Source: Membranipora membranacea
Lineage: Eukaryota > Bryozoa > Gymnolaemata > Cheilostomatida > Membraniporidae
DNA length: 64,000 nucleotides
Assembly (NCBI GenBank): GCA_914767715.1
Contig: OU612075.1
Span: forward strand, 12,398,001 to 12,462,000
Direction: 5' to 3'
Position numbers and translations under genes: made by a program. Under the pieces are notes generated by a model that did not search any database, was not told where the DNA came from, and saw only the letters and a program-made list of their open reading frames with translations. Shown piece by piece: positions 49,420 to 59,236 of the stretch (the first letter of the stretch is position 1; each line of letters starts with the position of its first letter).

Positions 49420-52400
49420 CTATAAATTAATAGGTGAAGTAGACACACCATCATCACAAACTAACCGTTTCGCGTAGAAAAAAGAAAGTCCAGACCTTAA
49501 TTGGGTATATGTGACCATTGAGTTTTTCTTTCTCATGATCCCTTTATTTGTACCAAAAACAGGTTTTTTGGTGGTAAGTGTGCCAAGAAAGTGTGCTTTG
49601 TTGAAAGAATTCAAATTACGCATTATTCCTTTAGTGCTAGTTTTACTGGTTGATGCATTGAAAGTGTGATAGGTTTTGGCGTTTAGTGCAATGATCCCAG
49701 TGCCTGAAAACTCCTCTTTAAACAAACCAGGTGTTCGCTTATGATATACATGTACAGTCTTACAGCAAGGTTGCATGGTCCATGGAAGACCTTGAACTTT
49801 AGTCTCAACGAAGGATTTTTTATGCTCCGCACAGAATTCAGGGATAAACCATTCACCAAATTCTTCAAAATACTGTTGTCTTAAGTTCATGGGAACCAAA
49901 GATTCCAAATCCCCACATGTAGCAAAATAGGCCGAATCGGTATCCATGCACACATACTCAAAAGAAGAATCGTGAAAGAATTTTTGCATGAAATCATAAT
50001 AGAACTGCAGCATGCGTAACTTGGCAATTTGCAGAATAGAGAAGCCTATTATTATGGGAGTATCAAGTTTTATTTTCTTTTTACTCAACTCGATCTCAAA
50101 TACATCGTCATCCAACTCCTCTATAGACATAAAATTTTTGTTGTTGACATATGAGTTAGCTGTTTTGAGGTCAGTTGTATATTTGATATCGGTAAACCGT
50201 TCCTTATTAATTATAGTGGCCCCAAAAATAACGTTACCCTGTAACTTAGCGGTGTCAGATCTGACCTTGGTTGAGGGGTCACCATCACCTTGTCTTCTTT
50301 CATCACAGATTGCTTCTCCAAACTCACGGAAACACCGATGTTTTTTGAATTGAACTATTTGGTAAATTTTCGAGATCTTTAGTCCATGGTCAATGTACCA
50401 TTTCAGCAGAGATGTTAATACCAGAATTTTTTTACCAAACATACTACCAATGAGGGATCGCTGTGGAGTTCGATACAGATTGTTCTCAATCGCAAAGTTC
50501 TTCATCAGAGGGGAGAGATCTTCCCGACTGATGCTAACATTTTTGAAAATTGGTGGCATTTCCTGAAACTTAGATTGTAAATCAGTTGGCACATGTACAT
50601 CACATTCTACAAGACCAAAAAAGCTCTCTGATTCTATTGCTGAAATAATTTCACTCTCAGTCATCGATTTCTTTTCACTCATATCTCTAAAAGAAAGTTT
50701 TTTCACAAATCTAGAGACCATCCTAGATGATTTTTTTTGTTCTAACCACTTGCACTCAAAAATAGAGACAACTTTGAAACCTAGCTTTTGTAAATATCCC
50801 TCCTTTTCTACTGTGTCCTGATACAATTGTTGATAAGGGACACCATTAATGGGATTTGTTCCCTGATTGTTCGTGTTTGGGCATTGTGGGATTGGGCATC
50901 CGTGAAAAATACAGCCGTGAAACTGGTATACGGTGTTATTTTCTTTGCAAAATCCATCAACTGGTAAGGCATGCTGACCCAAATAAATTTCACCTTGGTT
51001 ATATTTGTGTCTGATATGTGTCTTTGTCAAGTGAGCATTGAACTCAAGCCACTCATTGGCTAAACGCCCTCGAACATCCACAAAGCATGGATAGAAATTT
51101 TCGTCACATCGTCGTCTGATCATACAGCCGGTTGGTAAAGGCTGCATCGCTGCATATAGATATAAACTATTGGCATCATAGCCTTTTATCTGTTTACAAA
51201 TTTTTGCCTGCTGACCATATTTATTTGACTTAAGATAGGTTTTATCACACTCATGGTACCTATGAAACACAAGTGCTGGCCCTCCAACAATGTTATCTCT
51301 GATTGTCTTATGTAAGTCTGAATTTTTTTGAGATATGAGTGGAATAGAAAATTCATTTGTCAATGACTCCTTGAAAAGCCATTTTGTAGCAAGTGATGGG
51401 ACACTGACAGCATCTTTGAGCATGTCTAAACCTTTTGAGATGTACACAGAGGACTGTTTCTCAAGAGCCTCAAGAAATGGGACCACATCCAAATTGTTGT
51501 ACCATATCAGGAAATCACGCATGGTTTCCATATTGTGATCACGCCATATCTTTTTGCAGTAGTCGTATTCATCATGCGTAATATTGGACTGTCTAAGGGA
51601 TGAATAAAATGCAGAGTGAGGGGGTAACGTAGTCGCATCAAGCATGTCCAAAGAAGTGATGTATTCATACGGGAAGTAGCCTTTTTGCACAGAACAATTG
51701 TAAGCTTTTAGGAAGGACTCATAAGAAAATCCTGGCGCGATATAATTAGTGGCATCTACAAATTTTAATTTTTTGGTTTTAATACATTTCATACAATTGT
51801 TTCTTTTTATTGCAAATTTTATTTGATCTGTTTGACATAGGTGACGGATCAAAGGCGCACGGATGACATTTAAGTCATACTTTTGACCGTTAAAAGAGAC
51901 CACTGGCAGTTCCGCTAAGTGGTCTTTGAGCTTTTCGATAAGACTACCAATACTATTGGATTGATATTTTGCGGGAAGGGACCAATGTTTCTGTGAGTAT
52001 TCTAATTCGGTTTGCATGCGCATGCTATCTAAGCTCTCAAGTTTTTCCAGCAGGGGGGAAACTTTTTCTAGACACAGAGAGTATGCAATATCACTGAGAT
52101 GAGACAAGTAAATGACAAATTTTTTAACAAGCGTGTCAGTGTCTCCATCACTTACTAAACAAAATGGATCAAGGTACCCAGGGATGTTGGAACACACACT
52201 GATGCTCATGAGCTTGTGGTCATTGTTAAAAGTCAGCTTGGGTGTGTTTTCTAAAGTGGACTTGGGTAAGTAGCACTCGATATCAAATGTCACACGATAG
52301 GGATAAAACCGTAATTCATTAGGAATGGTAAGTCCTGTCCTATTCTCTATCTCGTCAAAGATATTACCCGGTGGGTGAAATACATCTTTATCAAATCTGT

Positions 52401-53637
52401 AGCGTGATTGCTGCTTAGCACAAATTTTCCTATGTCGCAGAAGGTTATTTTTTCTAGGGAAGCTCAACTTGCATGTTTTGCAAGTAAAACACTTAGAAAA
52501 AGTTGACATATCTTGTATGTAACAGAAGTGTTTGCCAACCATACACAAGTTTAGCTCTACTTTGGACTTACTGAATGATTGAAACAACAGTGTGCAGTTT
52601 CCATCACTTGACAAGCTGTATACTGATATCTTGAGGTCAAAAATCTTTTCGATAGATGTCAAATCATCTAAAGTCACCCCTTGGAACTCAGAGGCTGAAG
52701 GTAGAGATCCACCAATGTATTCAACAAATCTATGGAGCAAGTCATGTATTTTTGCCAAACTGCTTTTTGGAAATAAACAGTCACATCGCTTTTTACAAGT
52801 GCAATTTTGTTTCAAGTAGAGAGCACGGAAGAAACAAAGATTATCAGAGATGGGTTTGTTGTTTACTCCCCTCTTTAGAGTTTTGACACATTTCAGTTTT
52901 TTGATATGTGATGGAATGTTACCGGGTGATCCAATCTTGGGAAACGGAAGTTTACTCAGGTAAAATGATATATTTGTCACATGAAGGACACCCCATGAAC
53001 TGTTGGGTCGATTGGCTTTTGCCTTTTCACATAAGTCCACACTTTCTAGAAGCTCTGCAACATCTTGCATGTCTGTTAATGATTTAATAGTCATGGGCTT
53101 ATCGAAAATCATCGTGTTGTTTGCAGAACTATGGTAGTATCTTAATTCGTCGGTATTGGTGTTTTTGAGCACATAACCTAAGCAGCATTGAAGCTTGACT
53201 TGTTTGGATAATTTTGTAAGCCAAAGGTTGCATAGAGCATCATATATTGTCACAGATTGATTTATCAGTCGGAAATTGAATATGTCAACAATTTTCCTAC
53301 AACGAAAGTACGTTTTGATGGCTTCCCAATTTGACTTAAGGATGTCTTTAAGAGGAGATGCATGTGCAAAGGTTTCTACCTGGGTGGATTCATTTGTGTC
53401 ATTGTGATTGATTGCACCGCCAATCTGTTGGGAGGCACCATCTGATCTTGACACAGTAGAATTGATTGCTTTCGAGCACTTCTGCTTGTGTAAGTTCAGT
53501 TGGTGGCGCCTGGTAAAGTTCCTGCCACAGCTATCGCATTTAAAACCGATAAAGTTTTTGTCGTGTTTGGTCTTAAAATGCCTATTGAGATTGGATTTGG
53601 TTGAGAACTCAACTAAACACACTTTGCACATGTACAT
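49420..53637 (-). CDS. protein-primed DNA polymerase B with N-terminal zinc fingers
   Basis: Replicates the element by protein priming. About 1,405 residues from the first ATG at 53637; the frame is open 24 bases further but without ATG. Order: two C2H2 fingers (residues about 5-55, CKVCLVEFSTKSNLNRHFK and CDSCGRNFTRRHQLNLH); a region with DNLCFFRAL and a CxCxxxCxC cluster (about 260-290); a third C2H2 finger (about 390); exonuclease motifs TFDIECYLP (about 460), VSFNGQKYDLNVIR (about 590) and YNNLDVVPF (about 720); polymerase motif A GYDANSLYLYA (about 830); a YQFHGCIFHGCP cysteine motif (about 910); motif B KLQGNVIFGATIINKERF (about 1140); and motif C MDTDSAYF (about 1242). All core acidic residues are present. 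The frame is single and intronless. Confidence 0.95.
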   Translation of the reverse strand: MYMCKVCLVEFSTKSNLNRHFKTKHDKNFIGFKCDSCGRNFTRRHQLNLHKQKCSKAINSTVSRSDGASQQIGGAINHNDTNESTQVETFAHASPLKDILKSNWEAIKTYFRCRKIVDIFNFRLINQSVTIYDALCNLWLTKLSKQVKLQCCLGYVLKNTNTDELRYYHSSANNTMIFDKPMTIKSLTDMQDVAELLESVDLCEKAKANRPNSSWGVLHVTNISFYLSKLPFPKIGSPGNIPSHIKKLKCVKTLKRGVNNKPISDNLCFFRALYLKQNCTCKKRCDCLFPKSSLAKIHDLLHRFVEYIGGSLPSASEFQGVTLDDLTSIEKIFDLKISVYSLSSDGNCTLLFQSFSKSKVELNLCMVGKHFCYIQDMSTFSKCFTCKTCKLSFPRKNNLLRHRKICAKQQSRYRFDKDVFHPPGNIFDEIENRTGLTIPNELRFYPYRVTFDIECYLPKSTLENTPKLTFNNDHKLMSISVCSNIPGYLDPFCLVSDGDTDTLVKKFVIYLSHLSDIAYSLCLEKVSPLLEKLESLDSMRMQTELEYSQKHWSLPAKYQSNSIGSLIEKLKDHLAELPVVSFNGQKYDLNVIRAPLIRHLCQTDQIKFAIKRNNCMKCIKTKKLKFVDATNYIAPGFSYESFLKAYNCSVQKGYFPYEYITSLDMLDATTLPPHSAFYSSLRQSNITHDEYDYCKKIWRDHNMETMRDFLIWYNNLDVVPFLEALEKQSSVYISKGLDMLKDAVSVPSLATKWLFKESLTNEFSIPLISQKNSDLHKTIRDNIVGGPALVFHRYHECDKTYLKSNKYGQQAKICKQIKGYDANSLYLYAAMQPLPTGCMIRRRCDENFYPCFVDVRGRLANEWLEFNAHLTKTHIRHKYNQGEIYLGQHALPVDGFCKENNTVYQFHGCIFHGCPIPQCPNTNNQGTNPINGVPYQQLYQDTVEKEGYLQKLGFKVVSIFECKWLEQKKSSRMVSRFVKKLSFRDMSEKKSMTESEIISAIESESFFGLVECDVHVPTDLQSKFQEMPPIFKNVSISREDLSPLMKNFAIENNLYRTPQRSLIGSMFGKKILVLTSLLKWYIDHGLKISKIYQIVQFKKHRCFREFGEAICDERRQGDGDPSTKVRSDTAKLQGNVIFGATIINKERFTDIKYTTDLKTANSYVNNKNFMSIEELDDDVFEIELSKKKIKLDTPIIIGFSILQIAKLRMLQFYYDFMQKFFHDSSFEYVCMDTDSAYFATCGDLESLVPMNLRQQYFEEFGEWFIPEFCAEHKKSFVETKVQGLPWTMQPCCKTVHVYHKRTPGLFKEEFSGTGIIALNAKTYHTFNASTSKTSTKGIMRNLNSFNKAHFLGTLTTKKPVFGTNKGIMRKKNSMVTYTQLRSGLSFFYAKRLVCDDGVSTSPINL

Positions 53638-53727
53638 TGATAAAGTGTTATTGCTTTCCAAACAGATTAAATGTGTGTAGTAGTAGGAAGAAAAACAAGT
53701 TGAAAATATAACTAATAACTAATATAA

Positions 53728-56700
53728 CTATAAAGACAGATAGTCAAAAGACCCGTCTGCCACGGGATTAGGAAGATTTCCTGACCTTGTGGGGAGTATC
53801 TCCTCCAATCTTGCTATATTGATTTTTGGCATGATGTTAACTGCCTCTCCAATTGTTGCCAGTCCGAGCTGGACAACATATGATACACGTGTTTGGTTTC
53901 CTTTGCACACTGCTCCTAGCTCCAATGCATCCTCGAGTGTGAGTGTCTGCTGACAGTTGTATAATCTAATCAACAAAAAAACTCGGGGATTACTTATCGA
54001 TTTGTGAAGGTTTTACATGCAAATGTGATAGAAATGACAATGAGTCACTTTATAATCTACACTACGAAGCCAACTGGCAAATCAAAGCTGTATATAGGTA
54101 ATGAAGAGAAGAAGACTATTACTCACACTGTATCAGTATTCTCTGGTGTTCCTCTTATCCTGAGACGAGCATACTGACTTCTGAAACGTTTATTGACCTT
54201 GGTACCCATAAAACATTTCTCATACTTGCTCTCTATTGCAGCAAGCGCCCGTGCCAACGGCGAAGATACTGCCGGTGAAACCTGATACCCGCGGATTGTT
54301 TTTGTTCCGTATTGGTACCTTGGGCTAATAACTACAAAAACAACAGAAAAATAATGACATTTTGACAATAGTAAAACGACACATCATACAACAGCTGTCA
54401 ATACTTTGAAATGACACCACTGCAAAAATACCTGAAGCATTTGTCACTTATTCTATTCTCAATGTAGTGCAGTGTAAGTCCAATAACAGTGTTTAAATAT
54501 TTAGTAGTTGTCCTATCCTTGCAAAGACATAACTCCCAAAACTAAACACAATACCAATAGTTAACCATTTTTACAGTTGTCCTTTTTTTGCAAAGTCAGT
54601 TCAGAGAAGAAACAACTTATAAAACTTACATCCTTCCGACAGTTGGTGAAGAGCAGTGATGCTCAATGGTCTTCTGAGTGTGTCCGACTTGTGCCAGACG
54701 TCACCATCCTCCTATAATCGTAAATATATAAGTTATATTTAAGGATTGTCGTTATACTCTATTTATAATGTGCAATTTACATGTATATGAATTCCATTTT
54801 CAAGGATTATGCTAATACTCTAATTATGATAAACATATGATATGAATGTGGAGAGTTTGTCATGAGAAGGATAAGAAGAATCAATAAATGGAAAACATAC
54901 GTTTAGTTCGACGTCATCAATATCAAAGGCCTCCACCTTCACAGGGAAAACCACTAGTCCAGGAAATTGAGTTGTTGGAGGAGTTGGTGGTAGAAGTAGG
55001 GGCCTTTGTTGTGGTGGTGGAGGTGTTGGCTCTGGGGTGCTAGGCTTTTGGGAATTCTTTGCACGTTGTTGCTTGAACTCCCTCACAACTGACGAAGTAG
55101 ACGGCTCTTCGTCATCTAAGTCAGGGAGTTCTCCATCATCATCCACTTTTGGTAGTGGGAGCTTAATTAAACTCAGCTTCGTCATGTTCTAAAATGATCA
55201 TAATCAGAAAATTATTTAATTATTTGAGAGTATATTATTATGAATTCAAACAGGGATGTATTGATCACAGATATACCTTGGGTTGAGAGATGGAATCTGA
55301 TAAAATGATTTGATACACCACCAAACTAGATGCATGGTATCATTTATAATTTGGGAATGCAAGTTAAGAAACGTGAGTCACCTTTTTGGATGGTTGGATG
55401 GTTTTTTTCTTTCGTTTTGGAATCGGTGCATCAAGCATATCACCATTACCATCAACATTCTCCTCCTCACTATCGCTGAACATCTATAAAAAATAATTTT
55501 TAAAATAAGTCCAACGCAATGCGGACAACAAGCACACTTAGGTACGATGGTATACACATTGGACTTTGTCGGAGATAAATATGCATCAATGAAAGTCACT
55601 CGTGAATGACAGTTTGATACTTTGATAATCTAAAGTAAAATGTGCTTACCCGCTGATAAGCTTTGCGCTTCTTGGAGTGGGAAGCATGTAACTCATCTCT
55701 TTTTTCGTCGTCTTCCGACGATAGGACAATAGGTTCGTCGTCAACTTCATTATCAAGCTGAAATGAATAATTCCATGCTCATTACACATTAATCTTTCAA
55801 AAAGAGAAACAAGCTATTTTCAGAGTGTTGCTTTGAAATAACAGCCAGGTCATTATTCACCTGACTTTCTCATCAATCAAACTTTGACATAAGATGTGTA
55901 GTTACTATGCATTATAACGCTGTAAAAGTAGTACATTATAATATGTGAATTGAATTAAAAACAGACTCTAATAACTCACTCTTTTTAGTTTCTTTGCCGG
56001 GGACTTCCCTTTACTTGAAGCTGGTCTTTTTTTTGGACACTGTATCTGAAATTCATTCTCAAATTCTTCCTGAAACCAAACAAGTTTGGAGTTATCAATT
56101 CAATACAAGTCAATTCAATGCTAGGTTGCCTAGCAATGGTAACAGTAATTACAATAACATGTACTTCACTCCATTTAATCCCCGCACATCAAATTATGCA
56201 TCAGGCAATAATTCATGAAAGTTACTTACCATTTCATCATCATATGCACCATCAGACAATTTAACCTCCTTAGCTTCATCGTCAAGAAACATACGTTTGG
56301 CATAGGAGCTCATCGCATCACCTCCAATTCTCTTGGGCATCTAAAATGAAACAAAATGAAAAATGAATGGTTTGCTTAAAACTGAAATGCAGCTGTTTAT
56401 GCAAAAATACAACATTATCAATTTAAAACTGTTTATTGCAAAAAAAATTTTTTAAACCAAATATGAATCAATACTCTGTTCACGCATCATTGAAATTTAG
56501 TCTCTACAACGATTATTGAATGAGGTACACCCCAAACACAGATGGTTACAAAAAGAAAATAATGAGTTAAAAGATGAGCGTTTTCGACACGCCCTCAGGG
56601 TGGACCTAATCTTCGCTAAAAAAACTGAAAAAAAAATCTTGGGCAATTTACAAAAAACACACTACAATGAAACTTAACCAGTAAAGTCAGCATTCTTACA

Positions 56701-56801
56701 TGAATGATGGTCCTCATGTCTGTTGACAGACAACCACCATCTCCCATATGGGATCTTTGCCCGGGTTTGTCATATTGACATCCAAAACAAGTGTCTAGCA
56801 T
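53728..56801 (-). CDS. spliced Polinton gene of unknown function, nine coding exons (about 441 aa)
   Basis: Exons 56700-56801, 56230-56340, 55980-56069, 55650-55757, 55382-55483, 54901-55188, 54630-54711, 54127-54331 and 53728-53965 join in frame through GT-AG introns, most with GTAAGT or GTGAGT donors. The first six are all phase 0. A non-coding leader exon lies upstream. The first exon has a cysteine/histidine knuckle (CFGCQYDKPGQRSHMGDGGC). Exons 3-7 are short, acidic and dotted with nuclear-type basic patches (PKKRP, KKRK, PKRKKK). The 96-codon exon ends in a Pro-rich stretch. The last three exons form a basic-to-neutral domain (RPLSITALHQL ... GTKTIRGYQVSP ... TLTLEDALELGAV). I do not recognise a known domain beyond the knuckle. 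A nuclear, nucleic-acid-related role is inference. Confidence 0.75.
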
Positions 56802-56913
56802 CTATAATATAAAAAAATTAAAAAGATTAAAAAAGAATTTCAAAACAAAAGTAAAAAAATAAAAATGAAAAAAACAAAGATCATTGTATGTGAAAACATT
56901 TAAAACAAACTTA

Positions 56914-57000
56914 CGATTAATATTTGAAGGAAGATCAAATCTGCTAAAGAAGAGTGGTGGCTTCTTGTGAGCTTAGTGAATTCAAACTAAACTGGAAGAA
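56914..57000 (-). other. non-coding 5' leader exon of the spliced gene
   Basis: Between the TATA box (57026-57032) and a GTAAGT donor (next to 56914) there is no ATG-led frame joining the downstream exons. The next exon begins exactly at ATG after TATATTATAG. This implies a leader intron of about 110 bases. The 5' boundary is approximate. Confidence 0.55.
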
Positions 57001-57025
57001 TGTGTTGGCTATTCCAGCGCTGAGC

Positions 57026-57032
57026 TTTTATA
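57026..57032 (-). promoter_or_regulatory. TATA box of the spliced gene
   Basis: TATAAAA on the minus strand (context GGTATAAAAGCTC), about 25-30 bases upstream of the inferred start of the leader exon. Confidence 0.6.
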
Positions 57033-57274
57033 CCTTGGTTTCCAGTCTAAAATCTACACAGCTTAGAGGTGTCTTAGAGGGAGGGTTACTTTTCTGTTGC
57101 ATGAAAAAATATTAATGTTTGCCTGTAGCTCCAATGATTACTGTGTTCAACAACCCATGACTAAGATATTTCTGTGTTCTGAGATAATTTATTGACTACC
57201 ACTTAGACTTTGAAAAATTAATTGATGAGTGCTGTTTAACCCTTGTGGAAACATCAGTTCTTTAGAAAAAAATA

Positions 57275-58689
57275 TCACTTTGTTAAATAGACAACGCTTG
57301 GATTTTCAAAAATCTTAGCTCGCACACGAGCTTTTTCATCACAACCCGGGGAGCAATTCAAAAACAGATAACCATAACGATCTTTCACTGCATCCAAATA
57401 AGCTTCTATCACAAGTTTTTCCTTACCCATTTGTCTGCCAATTGTTTTGATTACTGAAATGTCTCTCACAGATTTCATCAACCAGAAATGGTGTGAGTTC
57501 AAACTAATCGTACGAAAAAATGGTCCTTTACAAAATAGATTTTGTGTCAGTGTGATTATACTATAATTATAATGATGACTAAATATTGTATATAAGTCAG
57601 CAATATCCTTAGAGCTGGAGACTTCCTCCATTAAATCATCAATGACTAGAAGTCTATGCTGTCGATCTTTAGGTAATGATTCCATTGTTGCTAGCCCTTC
57701 TATAAATTTTATTGGCACCGAGGCATCATAAGAGTTGTAAAGTGGTTGGTAGATTGAGTAACAGATAATTATTTCCACAGGCAGTGGAACAAAGATTTTG
57801 TCAGCATTGGAAATAATCTCCCTTAGTAGGGTAGATTTACCACTTGATGTTGGCCCTAGAAACAGACAGCATAAACAGTCAGCAGGTCAGAGATTGTGAC
57901 TAAAATTCTCTCATCTACACACATACATCGAATATTGCTCATCATTTCACTATGACCTCTTAAGTGTTTGTTTCAAGTTTGCAGCCACAGATGATTAATT
58001 ACTGTTATGCGAGCTAATCATCACATGATAACTGCACCTCCAAGTACTGGAAGTGATGAAAATTAAGGGAAGGATTTTGGTGATGAAATGCTCATTAAAT
58101 TTCTGCACACACAGATGTAATTACTGTTATGCAAGCTAACCATCACATGATAACTGCACCTCCAAGTACTGGAAGTGTTGAAAATTAAGGGAAGGATTTT
58201 GGTAATGAAATGCTCATTAAATTTCTGCAGACACAGATGTAATTACTGTTATGCAAGCTAACCATCACATGATAACTGTACCTCCAAGTACTGGGTGTGT
58301 TGAAAATTAAGGGAAGGATTGCGGTAATGAAATGCTCAATAAATTTCATATTTTATGAGAGTTTTTACCCGCAAAAGTTCCGATAATATGGGAGTTTTTA
58401 CCCGCAAAAGTTCCGCTTCTGCTCTAATTTTGAACGCATTAAGGAGATTAGTTAGTCATTCAGCACCACCCTTTGACGTCAATTACAAATACCCTTGGTT
58501 GTTTGCTCGGCAAATTCGCTGTCATAAATCCCAACATGAAGTTTCATGAAGGCTCACCTCCGCTATGGATATGAGGCACATATAACCATGCTTAAGGTCA
58601 AAAAACAACTAGATAAAATTCTTACCTGAGATTATAGATGTGAACGGTGCCTCAAGTTGAAATTCTGTCGTCTTAAGATTTGAAGCCAT
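57275..58689 (-). CDS. FtsK/HerA-type genome-packaging ATPase, two exons
   Basis: Powers DNA packaging into the capsid in Polinton-like viruses. Exon 1 is 58626-58689 and exon 2 is 57275-57855; the phase-1 GT-AG intron has a GTAAGA donor and a TTTCTAG acceptor. The product is about 214 residues. The intron cuts the P-loop: SIISG in exon 1 is followed by PTSSGKSTLL in exon 2, giving a full Walker A. Walker B is HRLLVIDDLMEE (about residue 90) and the sensor-like motif is SIITLTQNLF (about 115). The intron (about 770 bases) holds tandem repeats. The start codon lies two bases after the stop of the upstream small membrane protein. Confidence 0.88.
57986..58348. repeat. 122-bp tandem repeat, three copies, inside the ATPase intron
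   Basis: The anchor ACTGTTATGC starts at 58001, 58123 and 58245, an exact 122-base period. Copies are about 95% alike by eye. Each contains CATCACATGATAACTG. No coding frame runs through them. Confidence 0.92.
58359..58415. repeat. two 24-bp direct repeats in the ATPase intron
   Basis: GAGTTTTTACCCGCAAAAGT and the following bases occur at 58359 and again at 58392, 33 bases apart. Confidence 0.85.
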
Positions 58690-58690
58690 A

Positions 58691-58891
58691 CTAGAGTGTA
58701 GAGTTTGTTGACTTTGTAGTGGATTCAAAGTTTTCACCGAGGAGTTTTATGATAGAATGAAGCTCTCCTTTCTCTTGTTGAAAAAACGCTGCACACAGCG
58801 AACATATGGTGGCTATGGTAATCAGGATAATTGTGAGAAGTGCACGGTATTGTGATAAAAACTGTCTGGTTGTGATATCAGACACAGGCAT
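58691..58891 (-). CDS. small single-pass membrane protein, 66 aa
   Basis: Starts MPVSDITTRQFL and has one hydrophobic helix (about residues 16-38, LLTIILITIATICSLCAAFF) and a hydrophilic tail. The start lies 6 bases after the stop of the gene upstream, and its stop is one base away from the ATPase start. This tight packing supports it as a real gene. The function is unknown. A virion or host-membrane role is possible. Confidence 0.55.
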   Translation of the reverse strand: MPVSDITTRQFLSQYRALLTIILITIATICSLCAAFFQQEKGELHSIIKLLGENFESTTKSTNSTL

Positions 58892-58897
58892 GGTAAA

Positions 58898-59236
58898 CTA
58901 ACGTAAATGAGGGGGTAATGTCACAGTATAGGGTGCGTCTGGTAGCAGTACCACGATCTGACTGAACAAAGTCTCTTTCTTTGCCTTTATTAAATATCTT
59001 GTCACAGGTCTATGAAGTCCTGATGGAATCATCTGCATTGCGATTTCATACCAAATATCAAAATGGTGACGTAATTTGTCAGTGTGCAAAAGATACATGT
59101 ATTGATTTATAAGTTGACAGTCATGATGAGAGAAGTCTGTATAGCCTTTAGAATTACAGCCTTGACAATTTTTGCTGACCTGAAGGGAGATTAATTCCCA
59201 CAAAGTAGCAGCCATAGATGCATCTGTTTTATCCAT
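58898..59236 (-). CDS. conserved small Polinton protein with CxGC...HxC knuckle, 112 aa
   Basis: The N-terminal third carries CQGCNSKGYTDFSHHDC, a likely zinc knuckle of the type found in an otherwise uncharacterised protein of many metazoan Polintons. The rest is helical (MYLLHTDKLRHHFDIWYEI) without membrane segments. The start overlaps the stop of the upstream gene by 8 bases. The function is not known. A similar knuckle is in the first exon of the spliced gene at 56.8 kb, which suggests related domains. Confidence 0.65.
   Translation of the reverse strand: MDKTDASMAATLWELISLQVSKNCQGCNSKGYTDFSHHDCQLINQYMYLLHTDKLRHHFDIWYEIAMQMIPSGLHRPVTRYLIKAKKETLFSQIVVLLPDAPYTVTLPPHLR

Noticed and set aside
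50012-50353. Plus-strand frame inside the polymerase gene (113 codons)
   Set aside because: Shadow of the minus-strand polymerase; no independent motif or promoter.
52600-52880. OTU-type protease domain in the polymerase N-terminal region
   Set aside because: DNLCFFRAL resembles the OTU D-x-x-C-x-F-R-A start, but no matching catalytic histidine motif was found at the expected distance.
57986-58348. CRISPR-like array
   Set aside because: The 122-bp units are contiguous tandem copies without unique spacers, in a eukaryotic intron.
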